This document shows, piece after piece, positions 33,993-42,364 of a stretch of 45,261 bases of DNA. A program made the translations under genes and the position numbers. The stretch covers positions 1 through 45,261 of the forward strand of contig JAUIJZ010000015.1 of the NCBI GenBank assembly GCA_030430715.1, in the 5' to 3' direction. Within the stretch, counting starts at the first letter, position 1. The number at the start of each line of letters is the position of its first letter. Under the pieces are notes generated by a model. The model saw only the letters and a program-made list of their open reading frames with translations, was not told where the DNA came from and did no database searches. The stretch is from Alphaproteobacteria bacterium. GTDB lineage: Bacteria; Pseudomonadota; Alphaproteobacteria; Caulobacterales; Aquidulcibacteraceae.

Positions 33993-36038
33993 TTACACTG
34001 CCTCGCGCCGCCAGCCCAGCATAAGCAAAGCCATGCCCGCGATTGACCATGCCCAGCCTGGCCCAAGCGGCGTTGCTTGCGCGGCGCGCACCACATAAGC
34101 GCCGTTGCGTTCAATGCCGATCCAGTCGCCGCCCTCCGCGCGCGCGCCGCGATCGACGCGCCGCACTTGCGGCAGATCGCGTCCGTCTTCGCCGGTCAGC
34201 ACAACACCGCCGCCCGTGGCTTGCGCGAAGGGACGCAAAATTTCCGGATCAGCGTTCAGCGCCGCTGCTTCGCGCGGATTAAGCGGACCCACCGCCGCGA
34301 AAGCACGCAGGTTTCCGCTGCGCGCTTCCCACAAACCTTGTTCCGGCGCCGGCGTATCGCCGCGATAAACGCCGGGCGCGTTTTCGCTGAAGGGCGCGGT
34401 GGAGCGCGCGCCGGACGGTGCGATCAATTCCACCGGGCCTGGTGCATTGCCCAGAGTGGCGCGTTCAAACTCAAGACCGGCCGGCGTTGAATCGAGCGTC
34501 AGGCGTTCGTCTTCCAATTCCGGTTCTTGCATCAGCCAATGCGCGAGGCGGCGCAATAATTCGCCGTGTGGGCCGCCGCCATCATAGCCGCGCGCCCACA
34601 GCCAGGCTTGATCCGACCAGAGCTGCGCCACGCGTCCTTCGCCTGCGCGATCCAGCACAAGCAATGGCCGTCCATCCGCGCCGGCGAGCACGCTCTGTCC
34701 ATCGGTGACGCGCGCATCCACTTGCATGCTCCAGCGTCCCCAGCGTTCTGGCGACGGCAGACCGCGCACGACCGGGTGACGGCTGCCGATTTGCGTCGGC
34801 GCCGGCCGATAAGCGCGGCGGATCACATTGCCCGTTGGCTGTGACGGCAAAATACCGGCGAGCGCGGTGCGATAGAGTCCGTCCATGCCCGCTTCGCCTG
34901 GGCCCGCCGTGATGAGCAAAGCGCCGCCTTGTTCGATGCGCCGCGCTATCGAAGCAAAGTAGTAAGCCTGCAGAATGCCGCGCCGGTTGTAGCGGTCGAA
35001 GATAATCAGATCGAATTCGTTCAGCCTGCGTTCGAACAATTCCTCGGTGGGGAAGGGGATCAGCGCCAATTCATGCAGCGGCGTAAAGTCCTGCTTTTCC
35101 GGCGGACGTAAAATCGTGAAATGCACCAGATCCACGGCGGGATCGCTCTTCAACAGATTGCGCCACACGCGCGCGCCTTGATGCGGCTCGCCGGTGACGA
35201 GCAACACGCGCAACCGGTCGCGCACGCCATTGGCGGCGAAGGCAGCGCGATTGTTGGCGAGCGTGATCTCTTGCGGGCCCTCGTCGGCTTCGACGATCAC
35301 CATGTTGCGGCCGCGCTTGCGCAGCGTCACATCGATCGCGAAGGGCTGATTGGCGCGCACCAGCGTTTCAGTCGCGCGCACGCCGTCGATCGAAACGCGC
35401 ACGCGCACTTGCGCGTTGCCGCTGGTGTCGATCACGCGCCCGGTGACGCGCATCGGCTCGCCGACGATGCCGAATGTCGGCGCCGATTCCAATTCCAGTC
35501 TGCGATCGCCGCGATCCGGATCGCCGACGATTAAAATGTGGGCTGGCCCCAGTTCGGCAAGTCGATTGGGCTCTTGCGGCGGATCGGCGGCTTGGCCGTC
35601 CGTGACGATGACCACGCCGCCAATGCGGTCGCGCGCAACGTCCGCAAGCGCGTCCTCCACACTTGTGGTGATAAGCGTCCCGTCTCCAGTGCTGCGCACC
35701 TCGCGCACACGCACATCGAGCCCGGGCTGTTCGGCGAGTTGTTGTGCTATGGCTTCGCCCGCAGTGCGCGCGGCTTCGCTGCGGCCGGCGAGCGCAAGGC
35801 TCTCGCTCTGGTCGATGACGACGAGCGCGACATCTTCAGCCGGTTCACGCGTTTCGCGCACATATTGCGGTTGCATCAGCCCCGCGAACAGAAGCGCGAG
35901 GCCGGCTGCGCGCGTAATCGGCGCCGCGCCGCCGCGCCACGCGTAAAACGCAAGCGCGAGCGCCGCGAGTACGGCAAGCGCAATCAGCGCCGCCATCGGC
36001 AGCGCCGGATCAAAACCGATGCGCGCGCCCGCGATCAT
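33993..36038 (-). CDS. VWA-like membrane protein with glutamine-amidotransferase-like domain
   Basis: This 681-residue protein has N-terminal membrane helices (about 15-35 and 40-57), then a von Willebrand A-like domain with an intact MIDAS start (VVIDQSESL, Asp76), a beta-sandwich segment, and a class-I amidotransferase-like region (RLRVLLVTGEPHQGARVW, DLIIFDRYNRRG, GGALLITAGPGEAG) without an obvious catalytic Cys. A C-terminal helix (PGWAWSIAGMALLMLGW) anchors it. It overlaps the upstream gene by ATGA (36035-36038), which fixes the start. It belongs to the MoxR-linked set that is thought to chaperone or assemble envelope proteins; the specific client is unknown. Confidence 0.88.
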   Translation of the reverse strand: MIAGARIGFDPALPMAALIALAVLAALALAFYAWRGGAAPITRAAGLALLFAGLMQPQYVRETREPAEDVALVVIDQSESLALAGRSEAARTAGEAIAQQLAEQPGLDVRVREVRSTGDGTLITTSVEDALADVARDRIGGVVIVTDGQAADPPQEPNRLAELGPAHILIVGDPDRGDRRLELESAPTFGIVGEPMRVTGRVIDTSGNAQVRVRVSIDGVRATETLVRANQPFAIDVTLRKRGRNMVIVEADEGPQEITLANNRAAFAANGVRDRLRVLLVTGEPHQGARVWRNLLKSDPAVDLVHFTILRPPEKQDFTPLHELALIPFPTEELFERRLNEFDLIIFDRYNRRGILQAYYFASIARRIEQGGALLITAGPGEAGMDGLYRTALAGILPSQPTGNVIRRAYRPAPTQIGSRHPVVRGLPSPERWGRWSMQVDARVTDGQSVLAGADGRPLLVLDRAGEGRVAQLWSDQAWLWARGYDGGGPHGELLRRLAHWLMQEPELEDERLTLDSTPAGLEFERATLGNAPGPVELIAPSGARSTAPFSENAPGVYRGDTPAPEQGLWEARSGNLRAFAAVGPLNPREAAALNADPEILRPFAQATGGGVVLTGEDGRDLPQVRRVDRGARAEGGDWIGIERNGAYVVRAAQATPLGPGWAWSIAGMALLMLGWRREAV

Positions 36039-38686
36039 CGGCCTTGGCCCATGCGATCGAGCAGTGCGGGCACATGCACCTGATCGGCTTTGTAATTGCC
36101 CGTCAGCGCCACCATCACGAGATTGACGCCGAAGCGCAGCGCTAATTCGCGTTGCCGCGAGCCGATGCCGGCCTCGCCGGCCCACGCCGAGGCCCAATCG
36201 CCATTGCCGACGAATATAGCCGCGACCTCATCGCGCGCGGACGCGGCGGCGGGGGTCTCGCCCCACAATTGCGCGGCCTGATTGCGGCCTGGAAAACTGC
36301 GCATCAAATAGAAGGAGCGCGCGAGCACGTGTTCGTCCGTGACGATTTCAAGCGGCGGCACGTCAACGCCCGCCAGCATCGTCGCGGCGGGCCGGCTGTT
36401 TTCGCCGGCGCCGACGCTGCGCGTGTCGACAAGCAGAAGTCCGCCAATCGCCAAATAGCGGTCGATATTGGCCAGCGCTTGATCGGAAAGCGTGCGCGGC
36501 GACGCTGTCGCCGGCCAATAGAGGAAGGGATAGGGCGAAAGATCGTCGCGCGCGAGATCGACGGCGACGCTAGGGCCTGGTTCGACCGAGGTGCGCGCGG
36601 TGAGCGTGGCGCGAAGCGATTCAAGCCCAGCGTTCGATTGGCGGTCGAGGCGCGTATCGCCCGTGCGTACATAAGCGAGGCGCACGACCAGCGTTGGATC
36701 GTCGCTCTGCTGTGCGTTGGCGTCATGCGGCGTAAACGCCAGCAGAATCAGCGCCGCCGCGCCGCCGCGCGCAAAGCGCGGCAACCGTCCCGCCAGCATC
36801 AGGGCGATGAGCAAGTCCGCCGCCAGCATCAGCGCCGCCGCGCCGAACAACCATCCCGAAAGCGGCCGCTGCACCTGTGCGCCCAAGCCCGCGCGCGCGA
36901 TGCTATTTGGCAAATCGATTGGCGCCAGCGTTTCATCTGGGCGCGCTGCGTCGAGCGCCGCGCTCACGCCCGCGCGTTCGTACAAGCCCGGCGGCGACGC
37001 AGGCGAAGGCTGCGCTAGCGCGAACGCTTCCGCCGCGATGGTCGGCGCGTCGGGCGGCGGCGGCGCGAGCGATCCGAACCCATCGAGCAGACGTTGTGGT
37101 GCAAACGGTCCGCCCGCGATTTCGCGTTCACCTGCGCCATCCGCGCGCGCGGAGAACGCCAGCGTCCGCCGCAGCATTTCCACGAACAGGCCTGAAAGCG
37201 GCAGGTCGGACCATTCCGGACCGGCGCTCACATGAAACAGCACGACCAAGCCGCTGCCGCGCGCGCGCGCCGTCACCAGTGGCGAATTATCCGAGAGCGT
37301 CGCCCAGACTTGCGCTTCGTTGAGCGAGATTGGTTCGGCGAGAATTTGCCGCCGCACGTTGACGTCGTCCGGCGGTGCAATGCCGGCAAACGGGGAATCG
37401 TTCGCAAAGGCCGACAAGCCGAGCGGCGTCTCCCATGCCAACGCGCTGCCGAGCGTGCGCGACCCAGGGCGTAAACGCACCGGCACGAATTCATCGGCTT
37501 CATCGGCAAGGCGGGGGCCCGCGAAACGCACCAGCAAACCGCCATTGTCGAGCCAGCGCTCTAATTCGTTGCGATCAGTCGCGCTGATGCTCGCCGCATC
37601 GGGCAGGATCAGCGCTTGCGCGCGCGCGGCGATCAGTTCGCTGATGCGGCCACGATGCAAGCTGGCATACGGCGTCAGCGCGCGCTCAGCGTAAAACAAT
37701 TCCGAGAGCAACGGCTGGCCCGCGCCGCCGGGATCGATCAAGCCGACAAAGGGGCGCCCGGCGCCGGCGGAGAGTAGGCGCACGGCGCCTGCGCTCTGTT
37801 CGCCGATCATGCGCACGCGCGCCGCGCGCGCGGCGATTTCCGGCGGCAGTTCGATCCGCGCCGTAGCTGTCAGCGCATCGCCGGCAAATTCTGTTTCGGC
37901 CGCGCCGAGTGAACGTCCGTCCGCGGTTTCAGCGGCAACGCCGAGCAGGCGCGATCCATTATTGGCGCGGCGCGCTTCCACCACCACGCCATCCGGCGTG
38001 ACGGAAGCGGAGATCAGCGCGCGCGCCGTGCGCGGGGGAATGCGTGCGGTCACCGGCGCGCGCCTGCGCAGCGCTTCGGCGAGCACGGCGGCGCCTTCAT
38101 CCTGAAGCCCGTCCGTGATCCACACGATGCGATCGAACTCCGCGCGCGTTTGCGACAGGCGTTCCGCCGCAGCGGTGCGGTCAGGCCGCCACGGGCGCGG
38201 CTCCAGCCGTGCGATGCGTGCGCGCGCATCGGCTGCTGTCAACGCTTCGCCCGGATCGCGCGGGCGCGCGGCGGGCGCCGTCAGCAAAAGAAAAACCGGC
38301 GCGTTCACTTGTTCGGCTTCGCTGACAGCCGCCAAGGCGGCGGAGCGTGTTTCGCTCCAAAGCGGCGCCGAGGTCCAGCCATCGTCGATCACGATCAGAG
38401 TGCGCCCCGCGCCGGTCACCGCTTCCGCCGCGCTGGGCGTCAAACTCGGGCGCGCAAAAGCGAGGATCAGCAATGTCGCGGCAAGCGCGCGCAACAGCAC
38501 CAGCCAAAGCGGCGCGCGTTCGCGGCTCTGTTCTTCCGTGCGCAGGCCCATCAGCAAGCGCAGCGGCGGAAAGGTTTGCCGCTGCGGCGCGGGCGGCGTC
38601 GCGCGCAAAATCCAGAACAGCGCCGGCAGCGCGATGAGCGCGGCCAACGCCCACGGTGCGGCGAACATGAACGGCCCGAACGTCAT
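36035..38686 (-). CDS. BatA / DUF4159 domain membrane protein
   Basis: This 883-residue protein starts with the BatA N-terminal region (FAAPWALAALIALPALFWIL, LWLVLLRALAATLLILAFARP), then a VWA-like fold whose MIDAS is replaced (LIVIDDGWTS, residues 97-106, in place of DxSxS). A middle amidotransferase-like part (LERWLDNGGLLVRFAGPRLADE) follows, then a helix pair near 635-675 and the DUF4159 domain (LVVRLAYVRTGDTRLDRQSNAGL, PFLYWPATASPRTLSD, GGLLLVDTRSVG). It overlaps genes on both sides by ATGA. This architecture is typical of alphaproteobacterial MoxR operons. Confidence 0.92.
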   Translation of the reverse strand: MTFGPFMFAAPWALAALIALPALFWILRATPPAPQRQTFPPLRLLMGLRTEEQSRERAPLWLVLLRALAATLLILAFARPSLTPSAAEAVTGAGRTLIVIDDGWTSAPLWSETRSAALAAVSEAEQVNAPVFLLLTAPAARPRDPGEALTAADARARIARLEPRPWRPDRTAAAERLSQTRAEFDRIVWITDGLQDEGAAVLAEALRRRAPVTARIPPRTARALISASVTPDGVVVEARRANNGSRLLGVAAETADGRSLGAAETEFAGDALTATARIELPPEIAARAARVRMIGEQSAGAVRLLSAGAGRPFVGLIDPGGAGQPLLSELFYAERALTPYASLHRGRISELIAARAQALILPDAASISATDRNELERWLDNGGLLVRFAGPRLADEADEFVPVRLRPGSRTLGSALAWETPLGLSAFANDSPFAGIAPPDDVNVRRQILAEPISLNEAQVWATLSDNSPLVTARARGSGLVVLFHVSAGPEWSDLPLSGLFVEMLRRTLAFSARADGAGEREIAGGPFAPQRLLDGFGSLAPPPPDAPTIAAEAFALAQPSPASPPGLYERAGVSAALDAARPDETLAPIDLPNSIARAGLGAQVQRPLSGWLFGAAALMLAADLLIALMLAGRLPRFARGGAAALILLAFTPHDANAQQSDDPTLVVRLAYVRTGDTRLDRQSNAGLESLRATLTARTSVEPGPSVAVDLARDDLSPYPFLYWPATASPRTLSDQALANIDRYLAIGGLLLVDTRSVGAGENSRPAATMLAGVDVPPLEIVTDEHVLARSFYLMRSFPGRNQAAQLWGETPAAASARDEVAAIFVGNGDWASAWAGEAGIGSRQRELALRFGVNLVMVALTGNYKADQVHVPALLDRMGQGR

Positions 38687-39522
38687 GCGAAGCGTTCCGA
38701 TACCAGCGCCAGCAACATGGCGAGCGCCGGCGCCGGGGGATGGTCCGTGCGATGCAACAATGCTGGAAAGCCCAGCCGCGCGCTCATTTCGCGCAAGGCG
38801 TGGCGATGCGCTTCCAGACGCTCCGCATAAAGCGCGCGCGCATTCTCCGCTTTACCCAGCAGCGCCTCGCTGCGACCGCTCGGATCGAGGAACAGCGTGC
38901 GGCCCTCAAACGGAAAGTCTTCTTCCGCCGGATCCGCGATCATCACCAGCGCGCCGGTCGCGCCTGCGCCGGCCGCCGCGGCGAGACGCACGCGCCACGT
39001 TTCGACCGATTCATAGAAATCGCTGAGGAAGATGATGCAGCTGTTTGTCGGCGCTTCGGCGTCGCGCTGCGGCGTCATGAGATCGTGCGCCAACCTCTCC
39101 GCTGCGCGCGCGCCGCCGCGTGGCGGTTGCCCTAAGGCGCCGACGCGTTCGCCGCCGCGCGCCAGCAAAATCGCCATCGCCAGCGCCAGCGTTTGCGCAC
39201 GGCGCAATTTAGTCGTGCGTTGCGGATCGCTGGTCCAATTGAAGCCGGGCGCCGGATCGATCCAGAACCAGCCCGTTTGCGCGGCTTCGCGTTCGCGCTC
39301 ACGCACATAGAAGCGGTCGCCGCGCGCCGAACGGCGCCAATCCACCAGACGCGCGCCATCCTCGGCGCGGTGATCGCGATATTGCCAGAACGCTTCGCCT
39401 TGGCCCGAGCGTCTGCGCCCGTGCACGCCCGGCGCGCTCGCCGCGAGGCGTTTTGCGTCGAGCAGCACGCCCGGCAGATCGCCGGCGAGCGCCAGCGCGT
39501 CGAGGCGCGCGCGTTCCGGCAT
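38683..39522 (-). CDS. DUF58 domain protein
   Basis: This 279-residue protein has the DUF58 signature GVHGRRRSGQGEAFWQYRDHRAEDGARLVDWRRSARGD, with the D-x-R-x-IDW-type block, and a degraded VWA-like remainder (CIIFLSDFYES, ALVMIADPAEEDFPF). DUF58 genes almost always accompany MoxR ATPases. The start overlaps the moxR stop (TAATG) and the stop overlaps the next start (ATGA), so the operon is tightly coupled. Confidence 0.93.
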   Translation of the reverse strand: MPERARLDALALAGDLPGVLLDAKRLAASAPGVHGRRRSGQGEAFWQYRDHRAEDGARLVDWRRSARGDRFYVREREREAAQTGWFWIDPAPGFNWTSDPQRTTKLRRAQTLALAMAILLARGGERVGALGQPPRGGARAAERLAHDLMTPQRDAEAPTNSCIIFLSDFYESVETWRVRLAAAAGAGATGALVMIADPAEEDFPFEGRTLFLDPSGRSEALLGKAENARALYAERLEAHRHALREMSARLGFPALLHRTDHPPAPALAMLLALVSERFA

Positions 39523-40517
39523 TAGGCCGCGCGTTCCGCCAATTCGTCGACCAGCGTATCGATGTCCAAACCTTCCGCGCGCGCGCCGAAGGAAAGCTGC
39601 ATGCGGTGCGCCAGCGCGGGCCGCGCCAACGCCGCCACATCATCCACTGACGGCGCCAAGCGTCCGCGCAGCAGCGCACGCGCACGCACGGCCAGCATCA
39701 GCGCTTGGCCGGCGCGCGGGCCGGGGCCCCACGCGACATGCTGGTTCACGCGCGGATCGTGGCTCGTGCCCGGCCGCGCCGAACGCACCAGTTCAAGAAT
39801 GGACGCCAGCACTTTCTCGCCCACCGGCATCGATCGCACCAGACGCTGCAAGCGCATCAGCGCATCCGGATTGAGCACGGCCTGCGGTTCGACATCGGCG
39901 AGGCCCGTTGTTTCGATCAAAATCTTCCGTTCGATTTCCGCATCCGGGTAGGGCACGTCCACCTGCAACAAGAAGCGATCGAGCTGCGCTTCCGGCAGCG
40001 GATACGCGCCTTCATGCTCGATCGGGTTTTGCGTCGCCAACACATGGAACGGCGTCGGCACGTCATGCGCTTGCCCGCCGATCGTCACATGATGCTCCTG
40101 CATCGCCTGCAGCAACGCCGATTGCGTGCGCGGGCTGGCGCGGTTGATTTCGTCCGCCATCAAAAGCTGCGTGAAGATCGGCCCCTGCACGAAGCGGAAA
40201 TGGCGCCGCCCGGCTTCGTCCTGATCCAGAACTTCGGAGCCGAGAATATCCGCCGGCATCAGATCGGGCGTGAATTGCACGCGCGCCCAGTCGAGCCCCA
40301 GCACGCGCGCCATCGCTTCCACCAGCCGCGTCTTGGCCAGGCCCGGCGCGCCCACAAGCAGAACGTGTCCTCCGCCCAGGATCGCCGCCAATGTCAGTTC
40401 GATGACGCGTTCTTGGCCGAATACCGCCTTGCCGATCTCGTCGCGCACGCGCGCCAGCGTCTCGCCGGCGGCTTCCGCATCGGCAACCAGAGCCTCGGGA
40501 GTGTCGGATTTGCTCAT
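39522..40517 (-). CDS. MoxR family AAA+ ATPase
   Basis: This 331-residue ATPase has Walker A GAPGLAKT (residues 56-63), Walker B LLMADEINRA, sensor 1 VLATQNP and PEAQLDRFLLQVDVPYP, with the usual MoxR lid domain at the C-terminus. MoxR proteins act with VWA partners as chaperones for metal insertion or complex assembly; the partners here are the three genes downstream. The start at ATG 40517 fits family length; the longer open frame upstream overlaps the divergent DUF1285 gene and is not credible. Confidence 0.95.
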   Translation of the reverse strand: MSKSDTPEALVADAEAAGETLARVRDEIGKAVFGQERVIELTLAAILGGGHVLLVGAPGLAKTRLVEAMARVLGLDWARVQFTPDLMPADILGSEVLDQDEAGRRHFRFVQGPIFTQLLMADEINRASPRTQSALLQAMQEHHVTIGGQAHDVPTPFHVLATQNPIEHEGAYPLPEAQLDRFLLQVDVPYPDAEIERKILIETTGLADVEPQAVLNPDALMRLQRLVRSMPVGEKVLASILELVRSARPGTSHDPRVNQHVAWGPGPRAGQALMLAVRARALLRGRLAPSVDDVAALARPALAHRMQLSFGARAEGLDIDTLVDELAERAA

Positions 40518-40586
40518 ACGCTTGAAGCTCGCTTGTATGGGGGCGGTTTTATGGCGCTCGGCGCCGCTATCGGGTTCGGCGCTATC

Positions 40587-41156
40587 ATGAACGACGGATC
40601 GTCCCTGGAGCAATTGCTCGCTGCGCTCAAGGCGCATGCGGGGGACGGGTCTTCGCCCGAAAAGCGCCTTCCCCCAGTCGAGAAATGGAATCCAGCCCAT
40701 TGTGGCGAAGCCGGCCTCGAAATTCTTGCCGACGGAACCTGGCTGCACGAGGGGACGCGCATCACCCGAGAGCGCCTGGTCCGCCTGTTCGCCTCCATCC
40801 TGCGCAAGGACGAAGACGGCGAAACGTATTTGGTAACGCCTGTGGAGAAGATCAGGGTCCGTGTCGCCGATGCGCCGTTTCTGGCGATCCGCGCCGACCG
40901 TCACGGACATGGGCGCGACCAGACCTTGGCATTCACCACAAATCTGGGCGATGTCGTGACCGCGGGGCCGGAACATCCGCTGCGCGTGGCTTACAACAAC
41001 GACGAACCGCGCCCTTATGTACATGTGCGCGGGCGCCTGGAAGCGCGCATCCTGCGCGCGCCGTTTTACGAACTCGTGGAATGGGCCGAAGCGCGCGACG
41101 GCAAACTCGGCGTGTGGAGCGGCGGCGTGTGGTGGGAGCTGGGCGCGGCGGGGTGA
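40587..41156 (+). CDS. DUF1285 domain protein
   Basis: This 189-residue protein matches DUF1285: PPVEKWNPAHCGEAGLEILADGTWLHEGTRITRERLVRLFASILRKDEDGETYLVTPVEKIRVRVADAPF and a C-terminal PYVHVRGRLEARILRAPFYELVEWA segment, shortened here. I start at ATG 40587; an ATG at 40551 with GGGGGCGG upstream would add 12 residues and cannot be excluded. It diverges from moxR. In related genomes DUF1285 usually adjoins the NUDIX and CCA-adding genes, which here lie 1.2 kb away. The function is unknown. Confidence 0.88.
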   Translation: MNDGSSLEQLLAALKAHAGDGSSPEKRLPPVEKWNPAHCGEAGLEILADGTWLHEGTRITRERLVRLFASILRKDEDGETYLVTPVEKIRVRVADAPFLAIRADRHGHGRDQTLAFTTNLGDVVTAGPEHPLRVAYNNDEPRPYVHVRGRLEARILRAPFYELVEWAEARDGKLGVWSGGVWWELGAAG

Positions 41157-41200
41157 GCTTTTCTGAGAGGGGACGCAATTCGCCGGAAACAGAGGCCCGT

Positions 41201-41240
41201 GCTCTCCCATTTGGGAGAGCTGTCAGCGCGTAGCGCTGAC
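41201..41240. repeat. Two adjacent perfect hairpins (intergenic repeat module)
   Basis: GCTCTCCC-attt-GGGAGAGC (41201-41220) is followed at once by GTCAGCGC-gta-GCGCTGAC (41222-41240) and TGAGAGGG. Both have 8-bp perfect stems. The layout resembles the CTCTCCC-GGGAGAG intergenic repeats scattered in many alphaproteobacterial genomes. Confidence 0.6.
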
Positions 41241-41289
41241 TGAGAGGGCGGCGTCGATGCTTGCAAGCCATCGCGCTCACCCCTCCGTC

Positions 41290-41329
41290 GCGTGCTCGCG
41301 CACGCGCCACCTCCCCCTATCGGGGGAGG
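41290..41329. repeat. Second pair of hairpins in the intergenic repeat module
   Basis: GCGTGC-tcgc-GCACGC (41290-41305) and CCTCCCCC-tatc-GGGGGAGG (41310-41329) are perfect stems of 6 and 8 bp. They lie 50 nt after the first pair and appear to be part of the same composite repeat. Confidence 0.55.
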
Positions 41330-41333
41330 ACGG

Positions 41334-41363
41334 GCGTTTCTGCTTTTCGCCGATTGCGGACGC
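41334..41363. repeat. Imperfect palindromic repeat, copy 1
   Basis: The segment contains TCTGCTTTTCGCC...GCGGACGC, an imperfect inverted repeat. It resembles copy 2 at 41723-41750 (shared TCTGCTT, GCC, GC-GAC and CTA) and ends at the stop codon of the small ORF between them. Confidence 0.45.
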
Positions 41364-41644
41364 TAGCGAAAGCGCAACAGCGCGGCTCCCGCGCCTTCAC
41401 CCCATCCAAATCCGTAGGCCGACATCGCCTCAACAATCAGCGCGTGCTGTTCAGTCTCGGTAAGCTGCATTTCGTCCGCTGGCTTGTGCCCTACCGCAGT
41501 GATCTGCCACTCGGTAGCATATCCATCGTTGCGCTCTACCAATGGGTCTTTCCAGGGAATCCTCTTCGCTGTGAAAACAACGTGAGCGCTGGAAACATGG
41601 ACGATACGGAAGTTGGTAACATCCATCGAATGCTGAGCGGTCAT
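41363..41644 (-). CDS. Hypothetical protein, 93 residues, lower GC
   Basis: This open frame gives a protein-like sequence (MDVTNFRIVHVSSAHVVFTAKRIPW, ATEWQITAVGHKPADEMQL) that I cannot assign. Its DNA is visibly less GC-rich than the neighbours, suggesting acquisition or weak selection. ATG codons at 41644 and 41626 are both possible starts; no strong ribosome-binding site is present. It lies between two copies of a short palindromic repeat. Confidence 0.5.
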   Translation of the reverse strand: MTAQHSMDVTNFRIVHVSSAHVVFTAKRIPWKDPLVERNDGYATEWQITAVGHKPADEMQLTETEQHALIVEAMSAYGFGWGEGAGAALLRFR

Positions 41645-41722
41645 TTCCCAACCGCGCTCCACATCCGCTACTCGATGTTTCGACCTTTCCGCCAAGAATG
41701 GCATCGCAACTCCATGAGCGTG

Positions 41723-41750
41723 AACGTCTGCTTCCGGCCCAAAGCCGACC
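41723..41750. repeat. Imperfect palindromic repeat, copy 2
   Basis: GTCTGCTTCCGGCCC...AAAGCCGACC has arms GTCTGCTT and AAGCCGAC with one mismatch. It is related to copy 1 at 41334-41363 and to the GTCTGCTTTxGGCC-type intergenic repeats I recall from many proteobacterial genomes. Confidence 0.45.
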
Positions 41751-42164
41751 CTAACGCAACTTATCCCACACTGCACCGACCTCCCGCCCTGATTTTTCAA
41801 CGCCCCGCACAAAATCTATCCGCCCCCTTTCAGCCCGCGCTTATGCTCGCGCCATCGCCTCCGCATGAGGGCCATTGGATCAGAGCTGAGAGCCAAGCGC
41901 GAGGCGAGGTGATTGAGCGTGAAGCTTTGACGAAGTGAAACTCGAGTCAGGCAATCCATTCTTCGCCGTAGAGGAGTTCCGGATTGGGCGCGCAGCTGCG
42001 AATGGCGCCGCGTAGCTCTTCCGGGTCGCGTCAAAGCCAAGCCCGCGCGAACCAAAGCGCGGGGAGTCACCGGGGACCGCGAACAAGCGCGCGGCCCGCA
42101 CGCCGCCGGCGCGCCATCACGGGTGTGAAAAACCGCCCCGCTTGGCGCCGGCGCCGCAACAGCA

Positions 42165-42239
42165 CGGGACGCGGATTTTACGCGTCATAACGCGCCGAAC
42201 CAACGGCGCCTTTCTCTGGCGCGTAATGTCCGCGTCCCG
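42165..42239. repeat. 75-nt long inverted repeat / structured element
   Basis: Outer arms CGGGACGCGGA (42165-42175) and TCCGCGTCCCG (42229-42239) are perfectly complementary over 11 bp. Inside them ACGCGCC (42190-42196) pairs with GGCGCGT (42218-42224). No open reading frame overlaps it convincingly. It could be a structured RNA, or a repeat, lying about 130 nt upstream of the NUDIX gene. Confidence 0.5.
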
Positions 42240-42364
42240 GCCCTCGTTTGGGGCAAGGTGTTTTTCCGATCGCAAGATCAACAAGGATCACGCATGTACG
42301 CGTGCCTGCGCTGTTCCACACGCGCCGCACATGATGGATTGCGCCAGCCTCTATCCGCGCATAC

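Larger units (their letters stand above)
41157..42364. other. 1.2-kb repeat-rich region between DUF1285 and NUDIX genes
   Basis: This stretch has one plausible small minus-strand ORF (41363-41644) and several hairpins, entered separately. The part from 41800 to 42120 has scattered open frames on both strands but no ORF with protein-like composition that I can support; it may be decayed coding or repeat sequence. Confidence 0.6.

Noticed and set aside
39705-41156. Very long open frame that would extend DUF1285 upstream across moxR
   Set aside because: The extension is antisense to the conserved MoxR domain and has shadow composition; only the part from about 40587 is DUF1285-like.
41261-41938. 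A 225-codon plus-strand open frame in the repeat-rich region
   Set aside because: It translates straight through hairpin repeats, gives low-complexity, Arg/Pro-rich sequence and is antisense to the more protein-like small ORF.
41880-42101. A possible 73-residue minus-strand protein near the NUDIX gene
   Set aside because: It has no recognisable domain, no ribosome-binding site and Ser/Arg/Pro-rich composition; it looks like common intergenic filler.
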